Source: Parasedimentitalea maritima (GTDB lineage: Bacteria > Pseudomonadota > Alphaproteobacteria > Rhodobacterales > Rhodobacteraceae). From it: 64,000 nt of DNA. The stretch covers positions 186,001 through 250,000 of the forward strand of contig NZ_VAUA01000003.1 of assembly GCF_005771405.1 (NCBI RefSeq). Reading direction: 5' to 3'. The notes under the pieces are model-generated. The model was given only the letters and a program-made list of their open reading frames with translations. It made no database searches and had not been told where the DNA came from. Below, one piece after another: positions 1 to 7,061 of the stretch. A program made the position numbers and the translations under genes. How positions within the stretch are numbered: the first letter of the stretch is position 1; each line of letters begins with the position of its first letter.

Positions 1-182
1 TCGAACCAGTCCACCATGCCGCTTGCATCATCTAAGCCCTTCAGGTGATTTCCGATTTTCGAACTTATGGAGACATCCTTGGCCTTTAGCCCAAACGCAT
101 CGTTATCCAAAATTTGTTTGATGCAGTTGTCATAGCCGGTCAGCGCCCGCACCCATTGTTTTTGAAAATCAGTTTTGGGCAA
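1..182 (-). CDS. Partial hypothetical protein, 3' end outside window
   Basis: An open frame of 60 codons runs off the left edge on the minus strand. The likely start is a TTG at 182, with AGGAAGAG about 8 nt upstream and an in-frame TAG just before that. The visible peptide begins LPKTDFQKQWVRALTGYD and is hydrophilic, with no signal peptide or membrane segment. I do not recognise the family. It could also be a remnant, because the frame is short and only its beginning is visible. Confidence 0.35.
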   Translation of the reverse strand, partial: MPKTDFQKQWVRALTGYDNCIKQILDNDAFGLKAKDVSISSKIGNHLKGLDDASGMVDWF

Positions 183-485
183 TTTAAAACTCTCTTCCTA
201 CCGTATTGCGAGATATCCTTAGAAAATCCGAAACTGACGGACAATGCTCCTCAGCTTCCTTAACAAGGTTACGTTGCAGAGGTTTTACGTCCCGATCAAG
301 TTTTGTTTGACCACCCTGCAAAGAATACAACGTCCATTGAGCGACTTTGTTGAGCTGTGAATGGTTATCTTCTCACCCATGAGAAGATGCATATCTAAGC
401 GCCGCGGTTGCTGCCCCCATCGACGTGCCTACCGACGGAGGGGGCAGCCCTTGCTTAACTTGGTGTACAAGCTCTTTCGCTCAGA
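183..485. other. Non-coding stretch with two hairpins
   Basis: I see no convincing gene here. Two perfect inverted repeats are visible: ATCTTCTC/GAGAAGAT (367-374 and 381-388, 6-nt loop) and GCTGCCCCC/GGGGGCAGC (410-418 and 440-448, 21-nt loop). They lie just downstream of the pseudoazurin stop and may end its transcript, but neither is followed by a clear U run. Confidence 0.5.
410..448 (-). terminator. Possible terminator hairpin after pseudoazurin
   Basis: Nine-base perfect arms GCTGCCCCC and GGGGGCAGC enclose 21 nt, about 40 nt beyond the pseudoazurin stop codon in its direction of transcription. The stem is GC-rich, but no T run follows. Calling it a terminator rests on position only. 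Confidence 0.35.
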
Positions 486-932
486 CTAGTCAATCGCAAG
501 CTTTGACAGTTGTTCAGTAAAGCGTTGAACGGCCTTTTTGGGAATGCGACCTTCCAGAAATCCTTCGGGGGCTTGCAGGGTTTCGGCCCCAACCGCGACA
601 GTCATCACCATGCCCATGTTGTAATGCGGTTTGCATTTTACGCCGTAAAAACCTTCTGCCTGAAAAACGAATTCAACCTCTTCGTTAATGGCACCTTTGA
701 AGCCCTCCACGCCCGCGGGGACCATCGTCTTCACTGTTTCCGCATTATGTCCCTTGTCCGTCACGAGAAAGCGAACGGTGTCACCCGCATCTACCCTTAA
801 GAACGAAGGTTCAAAAACCATGCGCCCTTCTTCTGATCGGTTCATCATGCGAACCTCATGGATTTCCGCACTCGAAACCGTCGCAAGTCCAGCCAATACA
901 ACTGCAATCGCTGTGGTAACAAACTTTGCCAT
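486..932 (-). CDS. Pseudoazurin (type 1 blue copper protein)
   Basis: Periplasmic one-electron carrier of the cupredoxin fold; pseudoazurins donate electrons to nitrite or nitrous oxide reductases and to other terminal reductases. The 148-residue precursor starts at ATG 932 (GGAG about 7 nt upstream) rather than at a longer in-frame start further upstream. Residues 1-22 form a Sec signal ending VSSA. The copper ligands are all present: His62, Cys100, His103 and Met108, which are His40, Cys78, His81 and Met86 of the mature numbering used for this family. It is transcribed divergently from the globin/cbb3 operon across a shared promoter region with an NsrR-like palindrome. It is a plausible electron donor for the CuA reductase or cbb3 oxidase encoded nearby (inference). 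Confidence 0.93.
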   Translation of the reverse strand: MAKFVTTAIAVVLAGLATVSSAEIHEVRMMNRSEEGRMVFEPSFLRVDAGDTVRFLVTDKGHNAETVKTMVPAGVEGFKGAINEEVEFVFQAEGFYGVKCKPHYNMGMVMTVAVGAETLQAPEGFLEGRIPKKAVQRFTEQLSKLAID

Positions 933-983
933 ATCATTCTCCAATCTGAGCATTTTTGCCGCACCATCACTTACGATCTTAAA

Positions 984-1002
984 TAGGTATTTACAATGCC
1001 AA
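984..1002. promoter_or_regulatory. NsrR-like operator palindrome (site A)
   Basis: TAGGTATTTACAATGCCAA lies between the divergent pseudoazurin and globin starts. Its core GGTATT-N3-AATGCC is an imperfect palindrome. It agrees at about 15 of 19 positions with the stronger palindrome at 13224-13242 beside the Rrf2 regulator gene. Spacing and form fit Rrf2/NsrR operators (family knowledge); the assignment to the local regulator is inference. Confidence 0.6.
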
Positions 1003-1045
1003 TTTAAAAAACTACACCAGCCTTGAACAAAATCGGGGTTGGCTG

Positions 1046-1501
1046 ATGACGAAAACTGCACATAGAACTGCCCTACTAAGGCGCACTGAGGTTCAAAGGC
1101 GCGCCGCTGAGATGGGCTTCAACACCGAGTCCATTCGGCTGGTCATAACTGTCTTCTACAGCAAGGTGCGCCAACATCAGGTTCTGGGCCCCCTCTTCCA
1201 TGCCTCGGTTGCAGACTGGGGCGAACACCTTACAAAAATGGAGCGGTTCTGGCGTGGGGTCCTGTTAAACAGCGGCGAATATTCAGGCAAACCGGTGCAG
1301 ATACACGCAGGCTTACCCACCCTGGAACCCGATCATTTTCCGATCTGGCTTGCACTTTTCTCCCAAACGCTATCCGAAGTCAGCCCGAATCCAGACTTTA
1401 CAGTACACATGATGCGGCGCGCGGAAAACATTGCCGTCAGTCTTGTTCGGGGGCTGGGTGGCACTGGCAACGGCGCGGCTTCAACTGAGGTGACGTCATG
1501 A
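1046..1501 (+). CDS. Group III truncated hemoglobin (first copy)
   Basis: A 2/2 globin of the group III (P) type, a heme protein usually linked to oxygen or NO chemistry. Of 151 residues, about 23-140 match the family: the B-helix-like FYSKVR, then LGPLF, W..HL.KM..FW, and the proximal-histidine region QIHAGL (His87) followed by P.HFPIWL.LF. The ATG at 1046 follows GGGG; a shorter start at Met23 (1112) is possible because the first 22 residues are basic and not conserved. The stop overlaps the next start by 4 nt. It opens the operon that runs into ccoNOQP, and a second globin of the same group follows at 1976. Confidence 0.85.
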   Translation: MTKTAHRTALLRRTEVQRRAAEMGFNTESIRLVITVFYSKVRQHQVLGPLFHASVADWGEHLTKMERFWRGVLLNSGEYSGKPVQIHAGLPTLEPDHFPIWLALFSQTLSEVSPNPDFTVHMMRRAENIAVSLVRGLGGTGNGAASTEVTS

Positions 1502-1989
1502 CACCCAAATTTACATCTGCGGTTTTCTTTATTTGGGCTGGTCTGTCTGTAGGTGGCAACATCCTTGCCGCAGCCGCAAAATTTCAGGTTTCAACACTCA
1601 CCACGGCGGAGCTGTTGTTGGTGGGCCGTGCTCAGTTCGCTTGGTTGGGGAACGCGGAATGGATCCTCTGTGCGACAGTTCTTTTGCTTTTGGCAGCAGG
1701 ACGGCAACGTCCAACGCCCGCTCACTGTCTGATCATACTTCTACTGGTGTTACAGCAACATTGGTTGACCCCTTTGCTGCAACTCCGCACCGATATGATC
1801 ATCGCCGGCAACGTGCCCGATGGCCCTGCATTGCATTTTCTTTTCGTCGGGGCCGAAGTCGCAAAACTTACCCTCCTGATGTTCGCCGGGCTTTTGCAAC
1901 CTGACACTCAAAGAAAGGCACAGCGTCTGACATGGCAGTTGCCCCGTCACCCTCTCAACTTGAAAGGCTGTTCCGTTGAAAAACTTTGA
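1498..1989 (+). CDS. Small integral membrane protein, unknown function
   Basis: A 163-residue protein with about four hydrophobic segments (roughly residues 8-28, 52-68, 75-92 and 112-133) and a basic C-terminal tail. A conserved-looking stretch, LLQQHWLTPLLQLR, sits at the end of the third segment. I do not recognise a named family. It overlaps both neighbours (4 nt with the first globin, 14 nt with the second), so translation is probably coupled, and it sits between two globins of a putative NO-response operon. A role in handling NO or heme at the membrane would be a guess from context only. Confidence 0.7.
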   Translation: MTPKFTSAVFFIWAGLSVGGNILAAAAKFQVSTLTTAELLLVGRAQFAWLGNAEWILCATVLLLLAAGRQRPTPAHCLIILLLVLQQHWLTPLLQLRTDMIIAGNVPDGPALHFLFVGAEVAKLTLLMFAGLLQPDTQRKAQRLTWQLPRHPLNLKGCSVEKL

Positions 1990-2380
1990 TATTTCCGGTG
2001 ATCAAATCGACCTTGTAGTGGCTGCCTTTTATGCGCGCGTACGCAAGGATCCACAGCTCGGACCAATCTTTGCCGCAGCGGTCGGCACTTCGCACGAGCA
2101 CTGGCGGCACCACGAGACCAAAATCGCAAGTTTTTGGCGCAACGCGGTAGGTTTGGATCGAAGTTACACTGGGAGCCCGATGATGGTTCATGTGGAAAAC
2201 ATGGACATTGAACCCCGGCATTTTGCACATTGGCTGACCCTGTTCCGGCAGACAGCATTAGAGGTCCTGCCTCCTGCAACTGCGGATGGGTTGGCCAACT
2301 TGGCCGACAAAATTGGCCGAAGTCTGTCTTTTGGCATCCTGCAATACCGCCAACGCGCGGATTCTCCACCGCTTTTCTAA
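1976..2380 (+). CDS. Group III truncated hemoglobin (second copy)
   Basis: Second 2/2 globin, 134 residues, starting at TTG 1976 inside the end of the membrane-protein gene (GAAAGG about 8 nt upstream). The motifs AAFYARVR, LGPIF, W..HE.KIASFWRN, the proximal-histidine segment MMVHVE (His72) and RHFAHWLTLF are those of group III truncated globins. It is clearly paralogous to the first copy but divergent, so the two may differ in ligand or partner. Two such globins in one operon with an NO-type regulator suggests NO scavenging or dioxygenation (inference). Confidence 0.87.
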   Translation: MKNFDISGDQIDLVVAAFYARVRKDPQLGPIFAAAVGTSHEHWRHHETKIASFWRNAVGLDRSYTGSPMMVHVENMDIEPRHFAHWLTLFRQTALEVLPPATADGLANLADKIGRSLSFGILQYRQRADSPPLF

Positions 2381-2455
2381 ACGAAGCAACCAACTACCCT
2401 TTGAATTTCACGGGGCTAGTTGCAAGGCAAGCGACACTTAAAATGAGTAAATGAG

Positions 2456-3217
2456 ATGCATCATTCAAACCAAACGGTCACCTCTAGACGCAAGGCACGC
2501 ATTCTCGACCAACCTGTTTGGCCAACCGTAAAGCTCTGGCTTGCCTTGGGAGCAGCTGACTTTCGCAATCACCTTGGACATTCAATTCTGTATGGCCTCG
2601 GCCTGGTGAGTGTAATCTGGCTAACCCTACTAGCGCTTGGCTACTTCAGGTTGGGCTGGATGATCCTGCCGATGATTTCGGGTGCTATGCTATTGGGTCC
2701 GCTGACAACGGTAGGGCTATACCGCATCAGTCGCCGGGCTCAGGGATTGGGGGGGCAAGGTGTCGCCGCACCCGGCCAGATCTTTCTGGTCAGCGTTGTC
2801 ATGATGGTCTTGATCTTGTCGTGGGTGCGGGCAGCTGTGCTGTTGTTTGCGGTTTTCTTCGGCCTTCGTCCATTTGTCGGCTTTTGGGAAACACTGCAAA
2901 CATTGTTCACCACACCTCAGGGCATTCTGCTGTTTGTGACCGGATCAATCACCGGTGGCCTGTTTGCAGCGCTTGGTTTTGCAATCTCTGTGTTTTCTTT
3001 TCCAATGCTGGTTCAGCGCGACATCGACGGGTTTTCTGCGATGGGTCTCAGCTTTAATGCAACCACCCAAAATTTTCGACTGATGCTGACCTGGGCCACC
3101 TGCGTGACTGCCTTGTCAGCCATCGCTGTCCTAACTGGCCTGTTGGCCTTGATCCCTCTCTTTCCAATCCTCGGCTTTGCCACCTGGCATGCCTACGCCG
3201 ACCTCTTTCAGGACTAA
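2456..3217 (+). CDS. DUF2189 family membrane protein
   Basis: A 253-residue integral membrane protein with about six transmembrane helices. Near residues 72-95 it carries the family's characteristic MISGAMLLGPLTTVGLY segment followed by ISRR, which leads me to call DUF2189. The function of the family is unknown; members are often found beside cytochrome oxidase genes (family knowledge). It starts at ATG 2456 after GATGAG-type sequence, 75 nt beyond the second globin, and ends 4 nt before the DUF1971 start, so it belongs to the same operon. Confidence 0.8.
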   Translation: MHHSNQTVTSRRKARILDQPVWPTVKLWLALGAADFRNHLGHSILYGLGLVSVIWLTLLALGYFRLGWMILPMISGAMLLGPLTTVGLYRISRRAQGLGGQGVAAPGQIFLVSVVMMVLILSWVRAAVLLFAVFFGLRPFVGFWETLQTLFTTPQGILLFVTGSITGGLFAALGFAISVFSFPMLVQRDIDGFSAMGLSFNATTQNFRLMLTWATCVTALSAIAVLTGLLALIPLFPILGFATWHAYADLFQD

Positions 3218-3221
3218 AACC

Positions 3222-3521
3222 ATGACCCAAACCCTACCAGAAAATGCCGTAAAGTATTCGGAAACTCCACTGTTTACCCAAGACACCATTCCGGAAGCGT
3301 TACGCCGAGATCACAACACAAAGCCCGGTGTCTGGGGGCAGATCGTCGTCACTGAAGGTACTTTGAATTACCTGCGTGAAAACCTGCCGGCCCAACAAAT
3401 CCCAGCTGGGGAAACCGCCGTAATCTGGCCTCAGGAACTGCACAAGGTTGCACCAATAGGTTCGGTTGCTTTCAAAGTCGAATTCTATCGCATCCCGGAT
3501 GCGGGGGAGGACCAGACATGA
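3222..3521 (+). CDS. DUF1971 (YeaR-like) small protein
   Basis: A 99-residue soluble cupin-like protein. The pattern LPENA.KYSETP.FTQDTIPEALRRDHNTK.GVWG...V..G.L.Y is that of DUF1971, the family of E. coli YeaR and the N-terminal part of some TehB proteins. E. coli yeaR is induced by nitrate and NO through NarL and NsrR (known), which fits its place beside an NsrR-like regulon. The start was set at ATG 3222, because upstream in-frame ATGs lie inside the DUF2189 gene. The stop overlaps ccoN by 4 nt. The biochemical role is unknown. Confidence 0.83.
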   Translation: MTQTLPENAVKYSETPLFTQDTIPEALRRDHNTKPGVWGQIVVTEGTLNYLRENLPAQQIPAGETAVIWPQELHKVAPIGSVAFKVEFYRIPDAGEDQT

Positions 3522-5134
3522 CACGACAATCTGAGATTCTGCTCACTCTGACCGCTGTGTTGTGCGTTCTAGTGCTGGGCATTGCCATCTTGGGATGGGG
3601 GGTCGACACCGGCTATGTCCTACATGGCTGGATCATCGCCATCGCAGCCGGCTGGGGTGCGATGTATCTCATAAACCGCCTGACCGATCCCTCTCCGGAT
3701 ATCCCGCTAGAATACAAGGACGACGTAATTAAGTGGGGTGTTCTGGCCTGCTTCGTCTGGGGTGTAATCGGGTTTACAATCGGAGACCTTCTAGCCTGGC
3801 AACTCGCATTCCCGTCACTGAACGGTGACATGTCCTGGAGTAACTTTGGCCGCATTCGACCAATTCACACAACTTCGGTGATCTTTGGATTTGGTGGTAA
3901 TGCATTGCTCGCCACTTCGTTTTATGTTGTTCAACGCACCTCGCGGGCTCGACTGTCCAGTGAAACACTGCCTTGGTTAGTGTTTGGAGGCTACAACCTC
4001 TTTGTTGTGCTTGCTGTCACTGGCTATCCGCTGGGGATTACCCAATCCAAAGAATATGCCGAACCAGAGTGGTACGCAGACCTGATCCTGCTGTTCACAT
4101 GGGTGGCTTATCTGCTGCTCTATATGCGGACGCTTGCCCGCAGAGCCGAACCGCATATCTATGTAGCCAACTGGTACTACCTTGGGTTCATTGTGGTGAT
4201 TGCAATGTTGCATGTGGTCAACAATTTGTCGGTGCCGGTCTCGATTTCCTACGCCAAAAGCTATCCCCTGTTTGCGGGCGTTCAGGACGCAATGACACAG
4301 TGGTGGTATGGCCATAATGCGGTTGGGTTTCTTCTGACTGCGGGCTTCCTTGGGATGATGTACTATTTCCTGCCCAAGGCAGTTGGCCGACCAATTTACA
4401 GCTATCGCATGTCAATTCTGGGGTTCTGGGGGATTACTTTCCTGTACCTCTGGGCCGGATCACATCACCTGCATTACACCGCCCTGCCAGATTGGGTTCA
4501 GTATCTGGGAATGACCATGTCGATCATTCTGCTGGTGCCCAGCTGGGGATCTGTGTTCAACGGAATTCTCACCCTCAATGGGGCCTGGGACAAAGTACGC
4601 ACCGACCCTGCGGTACGCTTCATGATGGTGGCAGTTCTGTTCTACGGGCTCACCACGTTTGAAGGTTCGTTTATGGCTATTCGTCCCGTCAATACGTTGA
4701 GCCACTATACCGACTGGACCGTTGGTCATGTTCACGCTGGGGCCCTCGGCTGGGTTGCCTTCATCACATTTGGGGCAATGTACAAAATGGTTCCATGGCT
4801 CTGGAAACGCGAGAGCATGTACTCGCTGCGGCTCGAAGCCTGGCACTTCTGGCTCGCGCTGACTGGGACCCTGATCTACGTGGGCGCCATGTGGAACAGT
4901 GGCATCACCCAGTCCCTGATGTGGCAGACTTACGATCCAAACGGGGCCTTCACCTATGCCTTTATCGACACTGTGGATGCGATGCGCCCCTATTACATAG
5001 CTCGCGCGATTGGTGGGCTTCTCTATCTGATCGGGGCGTTGATTGGGTCTTACAATATCTACATGACCGTCGCTGGCCCCCGGCTTCGCGGTGCTGACAA
5101 ACTTGCGTTGCCCTTGGCGCGACCTGCGGAGTGA
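3518..5134 (+). CDS. ccoN: cbb3-type cytochrome c oxidase subunit I
   Basis: Catalytic subunit of the high-affinity cbb3 oxidase (C-type heme-copper oxidase), 538 residues with about 12-14 membrane helices. Heme and CuB ligands are visible as RPIHTTSVIFGFG (low-spin heme), WWYGHNAVGF (CuB), AGSHHLHYTALPDW (two CuB histidines) and DWTVGHVHAGALGW (high- and low-spin heme histidines). Length is somewhat above the roughly 480-residue minimum but normal for this family. The order ccoN-O-Q-P follows. Position behind globins and DUF1971, rather than behind an FNR-controlled promoter, suggests this is an extra cbb3 operon dedicated to NO or low-oxygen conditions (inference). Confidence 0.97.
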   Translation: MTRQSEILLTLTAVLCVLVLGIAILGWGVDTGYVLHGWIIAIAAGWGAMYLINRLTDPSPDIPLEYKDDVIKWGVLACFVWGVIGFTIGDLLAWQLAFPSLNGDMSWSNFGRIRPIHTTSVIFGFGGNALLATSFYVVQRTSRARLSSETLPWLVFGGYNLFVVLAVTGYPLGITQSKEYAEPEWYADLILLFTWVAYLLLYMRTLARRAEPHIYVANWYYLGFIVVIAMLHVVNNLSVPVSISYAKSYPLFAGVQDAMTQWWYGHNAVGFLLTAGFLGMMYYFLPKAVGRPIYSYRMSILGFWGITFLYLWAGSHHLHYTALPDWVQYLGMTMSIILLVPSWGSVFNGILTLNGAWDKVRTDPAVRFMMVAVLFYGLTTFEGSFMAIRPVNTLSHYTDWTVGHVHAGALGWVAFITFGAMYKMVPWLWKRESMYSLRLEAWHFWLALTGTLIYVGAMWNSGITQSLMWQTYDPNGAFTYAFIDTVDAMRPYYIARAIGGLLYLIGALIGSYNIYMTVAGPRLRGADKLALPLARPAE

Positions 5135-5139
5135 ATTCA

Positions 5140-5871
5140 ATGGACACCAAACACGCAAAACTTGAACGCCACAGCATGGCCTTTGCCACGGCTATTCTTT
5201 TTGTGGCCTCTTTGGGCGGTCTCTTTGAAATCGCGCCTTTGTTCACCATCGAAAACACCGTGGAAAAGGTTGACGGCATTCGCCCCTACACCCCGCTTGA
5301 GCTGGCCGGGTTCGACATCTACGTGCGCGAGGGATGCTATGCATGTCATAGCCAGATGATCCGCACCTTGAAGTCAGATGTCGATCGTTATGGCCCCTAT
5401 AGCCTGGCGGCGGAATCGATGTATGACCACCCTCACCAATGGGGGTCCAAACGCACAGGACCAGATTTGGCGCGGATTGGAGGCAAATACTCAGACGACT
5501 GGCATGTTGCCCACCTCTCGGCCCCGCGCGCAGTTGTCGAAGGGTCCGTGATGCCCGGATATGCTTTCCTGTCGGATGTGTCTCTGGACACTGCACGCCT
5601 GCCCTCTTCTCTTATCGCACTGTCGCGCACTGGTGTTCCCTATACTGACATTCAGATCGAGAATGCTCAGCTAGACGCTAGCTATCAGGGAGATCAGGAC
5701 GCCGATTATGAAGACGATCTGATCGAACGCTACGGCCCAAACGTTCAGGTGCGCGATTTTGATGGCAATCCAGACCGTCTAACCGAAATGGACGCATTGG
5801 TCGCATATCTTCAGATGCTCGGCACCTTGGTGGATTTCGACACCCTGAACCACGAGGAGATCGCACGATGA
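5140..5871 (+). CDS. ccoO: cbb3-type cytochrome c oxidase subunit II (monoheme c)
   Basis: Membrane-anchored c-type cytochrome that passes electrons to CcoN. It has an N-terminal anchor (about residues 14-35), the heme motif CYACH at 66-70 within GCYACHSQMIR, and the distal methionine region VVEGSVMPGYAFL. At 243 residues it is family length. ATG 5140 was preferred over GTG 5131 because GGAG lies 8 nt before it; GTG 5131 would overlap the ccoN stop. The stop codon overlaps the ccoQ start (ATGA). Confidence 0.96.
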   Translation: MDTKHAKLERHSMAFATAILFVASLGGLFEIAPLFTIENTVEKVDGIRPYTPLELAGFDIYVREGCYACHSQMIRTLKSDVDRYGPYSLAAESMYDHPHQWGSKRTGPDLARIGGKYSDDWHVAHLSAPRAVVEGSVMPGYAFLSDVSLDTARLPSSLIALSRTGVPYTDIQIENAQLDASYQGDQDADYEDDLIERYGPNVQVRDFDGNPDRLTEMDALVAYLQMLGTLVDFDTLNHEEIAR

Positions 5872-6041
5872 CTGGTGATGCTGTACATGACGCCGTTCTT
5901 GTTTTTTCAAAAACCTGGGGGGCAATTTATCTGCTGGTTGTTTTCCTCTTGGCCGCGCTCTGGACCTATTGGCCGGGTCGAAAATCAATCTACGAGGCGG
6001 CAGCACAAAGCCCGCTTACTGATGAGGAAATCAAACAATGA
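5868..6041 (+). CDS. ccoQ: cbb3 oxidase small subunit CcoQ/FixQ
   Basis: A 57-residue single-helix subunit that links CcoP to the CcoNO core. The peptide has one hydrophobic segment (about residues 15-34, with WGAIYLLVVFLLAALWTY) followed by WPGRKSIYEAAAQ, matching the usual CcoQ layout of one helix then a short charged tail. It overlaps ccoO and ccoP by 4 nt each (ATGA junctions). It is below the size often used for automated gene finding. Confidence 0.9.
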   Translation: MTGDAVHDAVLVFSKTWGAIYLLVVFLLAALWTYWPGRKSIYEAAAQSPLTDEEIKQ

Positions 6042-6910
6042 CTCCGGAACGCGATGAGGTCAGCGGCGAATTGACCACTGGCCATGAATGGAATGGCATC
6101 AAGGAGCTGAACACCCCCATTCCCAAGGTCTTTCGCATTTGGCTATGGGGATCCATTGCAATCTGCGTAGTATATTGGTTGTTGTATCCCGCCTGGCCCT
6201 TTGTGTCAGATTATACCAAGGGCGTGTTGGGCTATTCGTCCCGGCTAGACGTACAGGAAAAAGTCGCTGATGGGCGGGCATTCCGCGCTGAATCCTTTGC
6301 TCCATTCGAAACAACTGATGTCACAACCCTATCTGAGGACCCGGATCTGCAGGCGCGTTATGAACCCGCAGCGCAGGTTCTCTACCGTGACAATTGTTCT
6401 GTTTGCCACGGTCGGGATTTGCAAGGGCAAGAGAGTTTTCCAAACCTGACCGATGGGCACTGGCTTTGGTCAAGCACCCCGGAGGAGATTGAATACACCC
6501 TGCAAGTTGGCATCAACACAACGCACCAAGACACCCGTTATGCCGAGATGCCCGCCTTTGGTCGGGATGAAATGCTGGCTGCTGCGGAAATTTCAGATGT
6601 CACCGACTATGTTCTCCAGATCTCAGGCCAACCCCACGACGCCACTGCCGCCGCACGTGGCGAGGACCTCTTTGCAGAGAATTGTTCCGGGTGCCACAAC
6701 GATGGTGGCGTTGGGGGGCTGGAAAGCGGTGCCCCAAGCCTGACCGATGAGGCCTGGATTTATGGGAAAGGTCCTGACGCCATACTGGAGACACTAAAAA
6801 ATGGTCGCGCCGGGGTTATGCCATCGTGGTCCACACGGCTTAGTCCTGCTGAGATCAAGTTGCTGACACTTTATGTGCTCTGGGCAGGAGAGGGTGATGC
6901 GAAACAGTGA
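6038..6910 (+). CDS. ccoP: cbb3-type cytochrome c oxidase subunit III (diheme c)
   Basis: Membrane-anchored diheme cytochrome c that accepts electrons from soluble cytochromes or cupredoxins. The 290 residues begin with a cytoplasmic segment containing DGIKEL-like HEWNGIKELNTPIP, then one helix (about 33-50) and two cytochrome c domains with CSVCH at 120-124 and CSGCH at 216-220. Both hemes and later methionine-containing motifs (PAFG, MPSW) are present. Its end overlaps the next small gene by 14 nt. Confidence 0.96.
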   Translation: MTPERDEVSGELTTGHEWNGIKELNTPIPKVFRIWLWGSIAICVVYWLLYPAWPFVSDYTKGVLGYSSRLDVQEKVADGRAFRAESFAPFETTDVTTLSEDPDLQARYEPAAQVLYRDNCSVCHGRDLQGQESFPNLTDGHWLWSSTPEEIEYTLQVGINTTHQDTRYAEMPAFGRDEMLAAAEISDVTDYVLQISGQPHDATAAARGEDLFAENCSGCHNDGGVGGLESGAPSLTDEAWIYGKGPDAILETLKNGRAGVMPSWSTRLSPAEIKLLTLYVLWAGEGDAKQ

Positions 6911-7061
6911 TCGGGAACGCAAAACCCAACGCCTGTTCTATGCACTGATCTTGGGACTGCTGGTGGCCTACGCCGGTTTGAAATACCGGCACATCTCGCT
7001 CGCGTTTACCGCCTACGAAGGTCAGGTTTTGAAATCCAATACATCCGGAGCCGCAAAATGA
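6897..7061 (+). CDS. Small single-helix membrane protein between ccoP and ccoI
   Basis: A 54-residue protein with a basic N-terminus (RNSDRERKTQR), one hydrophobic helix (about 12-28, FYALILGLLVAYAGL) and a short tail. The start ATG 6897 has AGGAG 6 nt upstream; it overlaps ccoP by 14 nt and ccoI by 4 nt, so it is translationally coupled to both. The usual ccoG and ccoH genes that precede ccoI are absent here, and this tiny protein occupies the ccoH position. Homology to CcoH is not evident. I do not recognise a named family. Confidence 0.72.
   Translation: MRNSDRERKTQRLFYALILGLLVAYAGLKYRHISLAFTAYEGQVLKSNTSGAAK

Noticed and set aside
1032-1045. FNR/FixK box before the globin/cbb3 operon (TTGAACAAAATCGG)
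   Set aside because: Only the left half fits TTGAT-N4-ATCAA, and the match overlaps the ribosome site. The NsrR-like palindrome is the better regulatory candidate.
4460-5158. Minus-strand open frame of 232 codons inside ccoN
   Set aside because: It is the complement of a highly conserved gene, with no family features or ribosome site.
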